Shown piece after piece: positions 27,180 to 33,625 of a DNA stretch of 64,000 nucleotides; the first letter of the stretch is position 1, and each line of letters opens with the position of its first letter. The stretch is from NCBI RefSeq assembly GCF_002288525.1, contig NZ_CP023068.1, positions 1,178,001 through 1,242,000 of the forward strand, in the 5' to 3' direction. The notes under the pieces are model-generated. The model was given only the letters and a program-made list of their open reading frames with translations. It was not told the DNA's origin and searched no databases. The stretch comes from Sinorhizobium sojae CCBAU 05684 (GTDB lineage Bacteria; Pseudomonadota; Alphaproteobacteria; Rhizobiales; Rhizobiaceae). The position numbers were made by a program, and so were the translations under genes.

Positions 27180-27265
27180 AGTTTGCCGGAGGTGATCGTT
27201 TCGGCGAGAGCGTCGTCGTAAGAGTCGCCGACGCTTCCGGCGGAGCTCGATTCCCGCCTACACTG
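27180..27265 (-). mobile_element. Relic of IS3-family orfB
   Basis: The minus strand reads SAGSVGDSYDDALAETI, the conserved block with the last catalytic glutamate of IS3-group DDE transposases, then stops after a few codons. Only this block is left, directly against the truncated recQ-like gene. Confidence 0.7.
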
Positions 27266-27273
27266 CCAGTTGA

Positions 27274-28152
27274 CGGCAGGTCAGCCGGCCCGAATACCTC
27301 GTCGTCGACAAAGCCTACTGCGTCGATCAATGGGGCCGTGATTTCCGGCCCGAATATGGACGCCTGAAAGAGGTTCGTTCCAGTCTCGGTTCGCCACCGA
27401 TCCTCGCCTTCACCGCCACTGCGGGACACGCTATGCAAAAGCGAGTCCTTTCGTCCCTCAGCATAGAGGACGCGACAGTGTTCGTCCGCGGCGTCGACCG
27501 TCCCAACATTGCGCTGATCAGATGGAGCGCGCCGCCGGGGGCGCGTCACCACGAGATCGCCAAGCTGCTCCGGCTCTCAACGTTTGCGGGCCGCAGGGCG
27601 ATGATCTTCGTACCGACGGCGCGCATCGGCCAGGAGCTCCAGAACGACCTCCGAAACAATGGCCTTGAGATTCCCTTCTATCATTCGAAACTCGGAACCG
27701 AGTGGGAGCGACAGGAACTGCTCAAACGGTTTCAAGGAGAGAGCCGTCCGGTTGTCAACCACATTATCTGCACGAACGCCTTCGGCATGGGATTGGATAT
27801 TCCAGACGTGCGTCTGGTGATCCATTGGCAGCAGCCCGCTTCGGTGGAGGACTATCTACAGGAATTCGGCCGAGCTGGTCGCGACGGCAGGCAGTCTGTC
27901 GCCGTTAGGCTCATCGAAACCGGACGCCGCGCCGGCCGCGATGTTGGACTCCTTCGGTCTATGGCCGAAAAGACCGCGAGTGGTTCGGGGCTGGACGAGA
28001 TCACTGCGCGGGCGATGCTGCTGCAGCGGTTGTCTCAGATAGACGATCTCACCGCGCTACTTGGCTCGAAGGACTGCTTCCGCAAGGCACTCGTCGAGTA
28101 CTTTGAGGGTCCGAAAGTGCCGTGCGCCAAGGACTTGGACGGGCTATCCTGA
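27274..28152 (+). pseudogene. 5'-truncated RecQ-family helicase
   Basis: The open frame from 27274 holds the C-terminal two thirds of a RecQ-like ATP-dependent helicase. It begins inside motif II, which reads VVDKAYCVDQWGRDFRPEY instead of a DEAH-type box, so the catalytic Glu and His are lost. Motif III is LAFTATA; motifs IV-VI follow (IPFYHSKLGTEWERQELL, CTNAFGMGLDIPDVR, EFGRAGRDGR). The Walker A part is missing, replaced by an IS3 relic, and no start codon with a ribosome-binding site exists. It ends at 28152 near a worn zinc-binding region. It is inactive. Confidence 0.82.
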
Positions 28153-28472
28153 ACTGGGTTTTCAACAATGAGAGCAAACAGCAGCGCTTCAGATACTGCT
28201 GCGACCGGTGCGCAGGTTTCGATCCCCGATACGAATCCTTGCCGGACCACGTGACATCGGTCGTCAAAAGCGAATCGGTGACCATTGGCGATGACGCGGC
28301 ACATGCGGCTATAACGCGACCATTATCATTTGCGTTTCCGTCGTTCCGCGTCTTGGTCCAGACGGACCAGACCAATGATCCGATATCCGATCAAGTGATT
28401 TAATATCGAACCGGTCCTTGACTGGCTTATCGGAGTTACGAAGCGTTATGCCGCTCCTGCGCTCACACAGCA
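28153..28472. other. Gene-free stretch after the recQ relic
   Basis: It may contain worn 3' sequence of the helicase gene (an RFRYCCDRC reading near 28182 recalls a zinc-binding tail), but no gene is supported. Confidence 0.4.
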
Positions 28473-28739
28473 CTATGCGGCCCCACGTCTCCTGTCGCCG
28501 GTCGACGGCGGAACGAAAATGACGGTTACCCTCCTTGAGCCGCACCGCGGGCAGCGAAGGCGGCTGGCCACCATCAACAGCGGAAAATCCCGGCCGCGAG
28601 TTGCCACCAGCGTGAGCATGTCCAGGTCGTAGGTCCAAGTGCATTCACGTACACATTTCATGCCATCGCGATTGCCATGCGCACATCGCGCCCTGAGCTG
28701 CCATCCGAGGCTGAAAGCTTCGCCAATTGTCTCGACCAT
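28473..28739 (-). CDS. Small zinc-binding-type protein under a LexA box
   Basis: An 88-residue protein with a CxxC pair, LRCPRCGSRRV, and further cysteines in the RCAHG and MKCVREC segments, a pattern seen in small conserved rhizobial proteins of unknown function. The ATG at 28739 gives the natural start (MVETIGEAFSLGWQL) but has no clear ribosome-binding site. A TTG at 28778 with GGAGG upstream is an alternative, but it would put the LexA box inside the gene. It is divergent from the small-protein/SRAP/DinB genes. Codon use is gene-like. Nucleic-acid binding is a guess from the zinc motif. Confidence 0.6.
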   Translation of the reverse strand: MVETIGEAFSLGWQLRARCAHGNRDGMKCVRECTWTYDLDMLTLVATRGRDFPLLMVASRLRCPRCGSRRVTVIFVPPSTGDRRRGAA

Positions 28740-28757
28740 GGCAATGAGATAGTGTAA

Positions 28758-28772
28758 GAACAAAGCAAGAAC
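28758..28772. promoter_or_regulatory. LexA (SOS) box, GAAC-N7-GAAC
   Basis: GAAC AAAGCAA GAAC is the exact complement form of the alphaproteobacterial LexA site GTTC-N7-GTTC. It stands in the short divergent gap, 19 bases from the ATG of the minus-strand zinc protein and 56 bases before the first plus-strand small gene. Both sides are therefore likely to be induced by DNA damage. Confidence 0.75.
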
Positions 28773-28827
28773 AATCAACCGACGCTCGAACCTCCAGGGA
28801 TTGAGGAGCAACCAGAGGAATCGTCTG

Positions 28828-29016
28828 GTGAGCGACGAACAAGGGGCGACGTCGCATTACGACGAGGCTGGTCCATATGTTCACTACTGCGAGCACTCCG
28901 GCTGCAAGGAATGGGGCAGCTTTGGATTTGCGCGCGGCAGGACCGAGCCGAAATGGTTCTGTTTCGTACATCGGCCGGAATGGAAGTCGCGCCATGAGGC
29001 ACAGCTGGAGCATTGA
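28828..29016 (+). CDS. Small CxxxxC/CxxH protein, first gene of the SOS-type unit
   Basis: A 62-residue protein. It starts at GTG (MSDEQGATSHYDEAG) with AGAGGA upstream. It has CEHSGCKEWGSFGF and WFCFVHRPEW, that is Cys-x4-Cys and Cys-x2-His spaced like a compact zinc site. It is the first plus-strand gene after the LexA box and overlaps the next by 23 bases. The function is unknown; similar short proteins are seen in rhizobia. Confidence 0.6.
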   Translation: MSDEQGATSHYDEAGPYVHYCEHSGCKEWGSFGFARGRTEPKWFCFVHRPEWKSRHEAQLEH

Positions 29017-29317
29017 CCTTGTTTCTGACAGGCATGCGACCGACCCGATAAACGGGATAGGCCATTTGCGTCTTGCCGATCTCCAGGAAGAACAGATCCT
29101 CGGCGCGCGCTGCGCCGCGTGCGACTACAAGAACTGGGTGAACCGATGGGAGATCGCGCGCCGGTTCGGCAGCGAGCGAACTCTTGACGAACTGCGGCAG
29201 ATGCTCCGTTGTGGGTGCTGCGGAAACAAGGGCAACAATGGCTGGCGGCTCGGCAGGATCGACCGCGACTCGGAGTGGGTGGATGTGCAATCGGTACCGC
29301 ATCGAAGTTCAATTTGA
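28994..29317 (+). CDS. Conserved small zinc-ribbon-like protein
   Basis: A 107-residue protein with two CxxC-type pairs, GARCAACDYKNW and LRCGCCGNKGNN, separated by a charged helix (RWEIARRFGSERTLDELRQM). This is the layout of a zinc ribbon. The ATG at 28994 overlaps the previous gene by 23 bases and has GGAAG upstream; the end overlaps the SRAP gene by 35 bases. The overlaps suggest one co-translated unit. The function is unknown; the context suggests DNA-damage tolerance. Confidence 0.6.
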   Translation: MRHSWSIDLVSDRHATDPINGIGHLRLADLQEEQILGARCAACDYKNWVNRWEIARRFGSERTLDELRQMLRCGCCGNKGNNGWRLGRIDRDSEWVDVQSVPHRSSI

Positions 29318-29945
29318 CGAGCTATGGCACGCGGCACGGCCGCATCGGGACATCACCAACCGCGCCAATCCGACGACCGAGGTGTTTCCGGACAAGCTAG
29401 GGCCGGTCATCCGAAACAGCGCCGACGGCGAACGCGAACTGGTCAATCTCACCTGGGGAATGCCCTCCCCGCCGACGGTCACCAATGGGAGGCCGGACTA
29501 CGGCGTCACCAATATCCGCAACCTCGATTCTCCGCACTGGCGCGGCTGGACCGGCGTCAACAACCGCTGCCTCGTGCCGTGGACTGCCTTCTGCGAATAC
29601 GAGGACACTAGGCCAAAGAAGACGGCCCGCTGGTTTGCGATTGATGACCAGCAGCCGCTTGCCTTCTTCGCCGGCATCTGGGCGCCATGGAAGGGGACGC
29701 GCGGCTCGATGAGGAACCCGCGCAATGGCGAGCACGAACTGTTTGCCTTCCTCACCTGCGAGGCAAACGCGCTGGTGAAGCCGATCCACCCTAAAGCGAT
29801 GCCAGTCATCCTCACGGACCCGGCTGAGATCGAGCTGTGGTTGACCGCGGAATGGAAGGATGCCAAGGCGCTGCAGCGGCCTTTTTCGGCCGAGCGGATG
29901 ACACTGCTGCCAGCCGAGACCACACAGGAGTCTTTGTTGCTTTGA
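29283..29945 (+). CDS. SOS response-associated peptidase (SRAP/YedK/HMCES) abasic-site shield
   Basis: A 220-residue SRAP-domain protein. After removal of the initiator Met, Cys2 (MCNRYRIEVQ) would be the N-terminal nucleophile that forms a thiazolidine link with abasic sites in single-stranded DNA. The other active-site residues are visible: Asn in the TNIRNLDSP region, Glu in FCEYED, and His in IHPKAMPVIL, which replaces the usual HxRMP form. GGAG precedes the ATG. It sits before dinB and after two small zinc-type genes behind a LexA box, a fitting place for a damage-tolerance protein. Confidence 0.92.
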   Translation: MCNRYRIEVQFDELWHAARPHRDITNRANPTTEVFPDKLGPVIRNSADGERELVNLTWGMPSPPTVTNGRPDYGVTNIRNLDSPHWRGWTGVNNRCLVPWTAFCEYEDTRPKKTARWFAIDDQQPLAFFAGIWAPWKGTRGSMRNPRNGEHELFAFLTCEANALVKPIHPKAMPVILTDPAEIELWLTAEWKDAKALQRPFSAERMTLLPAETTQESLLL

Positions 29946-30032
29946 GGAGATCGACTACAATTCTTACGGCAGCACTCCTGCTGCCGGCCGGCTTCGCGGC
30001 GAGCAACCAAGGTCTTCTGACAATCTGATCTG

Positions 30033-31157
30033 ATGGTCGGTAAAATGACATCCCGTAGCAGCGAAAATTCACGGGCATTTGACCCGGCGCGACAGCGCAA
30101 GATCATCCATATCGACATGGACGCCTTTTACGCATCTGTAGAACAGCGTGACAATCCGGAATTGCGCGGCAGGCCAGTCGCGGTCGGCGGCTCTGCCGCA
30201 CGTGGCGTCGTCGCCGCGGCAAGCTACGAGGCGCGGAAGTTCGGAGTGCATTCGGCGATGCCTTCTGTCACGGCCAAGCGCAAGTGCCCTGACCTCATCT
30301 TCGTCATGCCGCGTTTCGACGTGTACCGGGCCGTATCCGACCAAATCCGGCAGATTTTTGCTGAGTACACGCCACTCATCGAGCCTCTGTCTCTCGACGA
30401 GGCGTATCTCGATGTCACCGAAAACCTGAAGGGCATGGAGATCGCAACCGACATCGCCGAGGAGATCCGGGCAAAGATCACGGCAACGACGGGTCTCACC
30501 GCCTCGGCCGGAGTGAGCTACAACAAGTTCCTGGCGAAGATGGCGAGCGACCAGCGCAAGCCCGATGGTCTCTTCGTAATCACACCCAGGAACGGCCCCG
30601 CCTTCATCGAGGCGCTGCCAGTGAAAAAGTTCCACGGCGTAGGTCCGGCGACGGCTGAGCGAATGAAACGGCTCGGCATCGAAACGGGCCTGGACCTGAA
30701 GGCAAGGTCGCTCGTTTTCCTACAGGAGCACTTTGGAAAATCCGGCGCCTATTTCTATGGGATCGCCCGAGGCATCGATCAGCGTGAGGTCGAGCCAGAC
30801 CGCGTGCGCAAGTCAGTTGGTGCCGAGGACACTTTTGCTGAAGACCTCCTCGATTTAGAGCCTGCCTGCAAGGAACTCGCTCCCCTTGTTGAGAAGGTTT
30901 GGGGTTATTGCGCTGCGAACGCAATCAGCGCCAGGACCGTAACCGTAAAGATCAAGTACTCCGACTTCACCCAGGCGACGCGAAGCAGAACTCTCCCCAC
31001 TCCCGTAACCGGGTCCGCCGAAATCGCTGAGATCGCGAGCGCGCTGCTTTCTTCGGTGTATCCATTCAGGCGCAGCATCCGCCTCCTAGGCGTCACCTTG
31101 TCGTCGTTGGATGCCGCGACCGGTCCGCCGGTATCGCAGCTCAAGCTGTCTCTGTGA
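30033..31157 (+). CDS. dinB: DNA polymerase IV (Y-family translesion polymerase)
   Basis: A 374-residue DinB. The palm carries IHIDMDAFYASVEQ (metal Asp, steric-gate Phe) and SLDEAYLDVT (catalytic Asp-Glu). The thumb has the helix-hairpin-helix FHGVGPATAERMKRLGI, and a C-terminal little-finger domain completes it (length 350-375 is normal). The end lacks an obvious QLxLx beta-clamp motif except SQLKLSL at the very end, which fits one. The ATG at 30033 or a second at 30045 could be used. It lies 87 bases after the SRAP gene, probably in the same damage-inducible unit. It copies past lesions with low fidelity. Confidence 0.95.
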   Translation: MVGKMTSRSSENSRAFDPARQRKIIHIDMDAFYASVEQRDNPELRGRPVAVGGSAARGVVAAASYEARKFGVHSAMPSVTAKRKCPDLIFVMPRFDVYRAVSDQIRQIFAEYTPLIEPLSLDEAYLDVTENLKGMEIATDIAEEIRAKITATTGLTASAGVSYNKFLAKMASDQRKPDGLFVITPRNGPAFIEALPVKKFHGVGPATAERMKRLGIETGLDLKARSLVFLQEHFGKSGAYFYGIARGIDQREVEPDRVRKSVGAEDTFAEDLLDLEPACKELAPLVEKVWGYCAANAISARTVTVKIKYSDFTQATRSRTLPTPVTGSAEIAEIASALLSSVYPFRRSIRLLGVTLSSLDAATGPPVSQLKLSL

Positions 31158-31243
31158 AAAGGCTGGTGGGCTTTCCGCGAGACCATGTCCGCACATGTCA
31201 CTGCGTTCAGTTAATCCTGTGGGTGCTGAGGGCGCAGTCCTAA

Positions 31244-31549
31244 TTGTCTGAGCAAGACTACCTGAGCGACCTGGAGGAGGCCGGTGTCAAGGCGGCGGCG
31301 AAGATCACCCGCTGCGATGCGAAAGCGATGTTGAAGCAGTTGCAGGACTACCATCTCAGTCAGGGCCTGCGTGGAGACATGAGATTCCGTGCGACGCAGT
31401 CCGTGCTGGATCCGGCCGAATTCCTGGAACCGCTCCGGGGCGTGCCTTCCGAGACTGAAATGCCCAGAGTGTCTGTCCGGCCCTCGCGATGTCCTTCGCT
31501 TTCCTGGCCACAATGGCCGCCGGGGATTCGTCGCCATGCCAGCCTATGA
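31244..31549 (+). CDS. Doubtful small protein
   Basis: A 101-codon frame starting at TTG. The first 75 residues (ending in DPAEFLEPLRGVPSE) are acidic, helical and gene-like in codon use; the last 25 are Arg/Pro/Trp-rich and look like a frameshifted end. No family is recognised. It may be a fragment of a longer lost gene. Confidence 0.25.
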   Translation: MSEQDYLSDLEEAGVKAAAKITRCDAKAMLKQLQDYHLSQGLRGDMRFRATQSVLDPAEFLEPLRGVPSETEMPRVSVRPSRCPSLSWPQWPPGIRRHASL

Positions 31550-31552
31550 TGC

Positions 31553-31963
31553 TCACCACGGCCGGGCAGGCCCGGAAAATGTTCGGAGATGGTTCCGCTT
31601 GAGTCGGAAGTAGTGATCGGAGCAGGAGAGACAGCAGCTACAGGTTTCCGGCGTTCCGACTTCGCCTCGTCCGGCAAATCGATAAAACTCCCAGACGCCT
31701 GTGCCGCGCAATCCTCTTCCGCCCAATCCGCTGTTGATGCAAAAGCCTAGCTGCTCTGCCACCGATACCAGTCCTTCCCGCGTCCGCACTTTCAGTGCGA
31801 GCGTCCGGAGAAAGTATTTCAGCGGGCTGAACACGGAAGCACTGGCGACGCCTCTCAAGTCGGATCGCGTCATGACAACCCGCCTTTGCTTCACGGTCTC
31901 CCTGATGTATCTATCGAGCGTCTGAAGTTCCGAAGCAGTAAAACCAAAGGCGACCCTGGTCAT
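31553..31963 (-). CDS. Hypothetical protein, 136 residues
   Basis: The ATG has GGAG ten bases upstream. The sequence is basic, with a helical N-terminal half (FTASELQTLDRYIRETVKQ) and a Gly/Cys-rich second half with a CSCCLSC cluster that could bind metal. No family was recognised. The tail is poorly structured, so it may be a broken gene. The 308 bases upstream, to 32271, show nothing convincing. Confidence 0.35.
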   Translation of the reverse strand: MTRVAFGFTASELQTLDRYIRETVKQRRVVMTRSDLRGVASASVFSPLKYFLRTLALKVRTREGLVSVAEQLGFCINSGLGGRGLRGTGVWEFYRFAGRGEVGTPETCSCCLSCSDHYFRLKRNHLRTFSGPARPW

Positions 31964-32271
31964 CGTCCGTAATCTCCACTTTGCCAGGGTCAGAGGATCG
32001 CAGACGGTTTTCCGCTGTCAAATCACCCATTCGGGCAAGAGGACCACGTCGACGCAGAAATGCTTCCGCAGCAAGTCGTCGGAATCTCTTCGTCAAGTAT
32101 CGGCCATACCTGCATCCCGTTCCGTCGAGACGGCCGGTTATTGGGGATTTGGACCGAAGTCGCCGCCGAGATGGCTTCACACTGGTTCCGGCAGGGATCT
32201 TGTCTCGATGCCCATCGAACCCGGCCAGCAATCGTTGCCCGGCCGGGCGCTGCGTGTAACGGATTTCCCCA

Positions 32272-32478
32272 TCACAAGTCGATCTCCAAACGGTCTGCTA
32301 TTTCAGAGAAGGCGTCTATCAGGCTATCCAAGTCACCCTTCGTACGCCCGGTCAGTGCGGGCAATTCGCGAGGATCGATAACGCGCCGAAACTCGCGAAG
32401 TGACTCGCGAATGAAGTTGAACTCACTCGCATCAAGTGAGAGGTAGACAATCTTCTTATTGGATTGAAGGCACTTCAT
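32272..32478 (-). CDS. Small acidic protein, possible orphan immunity gene
   Basis: A 68-residue protein rich in Glu, Leu and Asp with a helical pattern (FNFIRESLREFRRVIDP). GAGG lies eight bases before the ATG. It begins 10 bases after the end of a detached exoprotein fragment, the place where immunity genes follow toxin tails in contact-dependent-inhibition loci. No family match is claimed; the immunity role is inferred from position. Confidence 0.5.
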   Translation of the reverse strand: MKCLQSNKKIVYLSLDASEFNFIRESLREFRRVIDPRELPALTGRTKGDLDSLIDAFSEIADRLEIDL

Positions 32479-32488
32479 TGTTGATACC

Positions 32489-32700
32489 TCAATACGGAGT
32501 GGTCCTTTTGGGAAGCTGGCTTACATAGTCATTCCAGCCGTACCCCTTGCCACCGCCGATCTGAACGCCGGAAACGGAAGGAGTCGAACTGAGCGCGTGG
32601 CTAAGGCTGACGCCTCCGGAGACGGAGCTGTTGGCGCTCCTTCCGGTGTCGGGAACCGAAACAATGGTGAGATCGCCATCGACCACCGCCGTTCGAACAT
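32489..32700 (-). pseudogene. Detached fragment of a CdiA/FHA-type exoprotein
   Basis: The frame reads VDGDLTIVSVPDTGRSANSS, then SGVQIGGGKGYGWNDYVS, which is the repeat style found in the distal part of CdiA/HecA proteins (DLTIxSxPDTG...VSGGVSLS). It has no own start and begins at the stop of the DUF596 gene. It looks like an orphan CdiA tail cassette, with the small gene at 32272-32478 behind it. Confidence 0.6.
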
Positions 32701-33179
32701 CACGAGGCGTAGAGAACTCCGGTTTCCGGATGAAGCCAGCCAATTCTTGGACATTCCTCCATGTACCAGAACAGATTGAGTTCGCTATCATCTGCGGCCG
32801 TCACATCCTTTGGAAAGGCCGAGCGGAGATATTCGATTTGACGTTCGATCGGGACATCCCACACCCAAAACCGGTTGGGTTCCGATTCATCGGTGCGCTC
32901 TGCACTTCTCGGCGGTTCGCGGTCGCTGTAGCCATCTGAAGTAATCCAGTACCCCGGCTCAGTCTCGTCCAGGCAAGGCGGCGTGGTGAGCACCACTTTG
33001 CCCTCCCTCAACAAACGCTCAAGGAGCACTAAGAACGCGTCCTTTTGCTGCGAAAATGGTAGATCCGCGCCAAGCCAAGCCACGACGCTGAACAGCGCCC
33101 GGATCCACAACCCAAATGGGCTCTCCCCAGGGCTAAGGCATTCTCGGTACATTCTATCTAAAAGCTGCTTATCGAGCAT
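32700..33179 (-). CDS. DUF596-type immunity protein candidate
   Basis: A 159-residue protein starting at ATG 33179 with AGGTG upstream, five bases after the toxin-like tail stop. The C-terminal half has IEYLRSAFPKDVTAADDSEL and then LFWYMEECPRIGWLHP, matching the DUF596 pattern (FP...LFWW...CPxGxVW). DUF596 genes often follow CdiA or MafB toxins. The position directly behind a toxin tail fits an immunity protein that protects the producer. The pairing is inferred. Confidence 0.7.
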   Translation of the reverse strand: MLDKQLLDRMYRECLSPGESPFGLWIRALFSVVAWLGADLPFSQQKDAFLVLLERLLREGKVVLTTPPCLDETEPGYWITSDGYSDREPPRSAERTDESEPNRFWVWDVPIERQIEYLRSAFPKDVTAADDSELNLFWYMEECPRIGWLHPETGVLYAS

Positions 33180-33184
33180 TTTGT

Positions 33185-33625
33185 TCACCTAAACTTCAGT
33201 TCCGCATCCTTGCTAGTTCCGGCAATCGCTTTCGGCACGTCAATGGTCCATCGGGCGGCAGTTTGGCTCCCACTGCTCGACATACTCCGCAGGTTGAAGT
33301 TTCCCGCGGGGGTTTTCACGACATAAAGGACACCGCCGCCATGGTGAGCATTTGGCGGAATAGCGCGCGGATTCGGCAGCGTTTGCCCAGTGAGCTCCTC
33401 GAAATACTTCATCACTTGAGCATCGGCGAGCCCGCTGAAGATCTTGGCATCACCGGAGTTCTTATCCTGTAAGTAAGTTACACCATCAACAGTAATGCCT
33501 TTTCGGGCATGGCTCTTGCTGAAGAGGTCGCTCACCTCAACCGCCCGGTTTTTCGCGATGGACTTTAGCCCAGTCTTGGAGCCGACTGCACCGATTATCG
33601 CCGCCGTCGAAGGCGACGCCGGCAA
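33185..33625 (-). CDS. Toxin-like C-terminal tail of the CdiA-type exoprotein (out of frame)
   Basis: A 146-codon frame whose last 110 residues look like a compact C-terminal toxin: KGITVDGVTYLQDKN, then HHGGGVLYVVKTPAGNFNLR and ARWTIDVPKAI. It lies between the big exoprotein and the DUF596 gene, as CdiA-CT domains do. It is one frame away from the exoprotein, and it has no ribosome-binding site of its own, so it is probably not made now except by frameshifting. The toxic activity is not recognised. Confidence 0.55.
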   Translation of the reverse strand: MPASPSTAAIIGAVGSKTGLKSIAKNRAVEVSDLFSKSHARKGITVDGVTYLQDKNSGDAKIFSGLADAQVMKYFEELTGQTLPNPRAIPPNAHHGGGVLYVVKTPAGNFNLRSMSSSGSQTAARWTIDVPKAIAGTSKDAELKFR

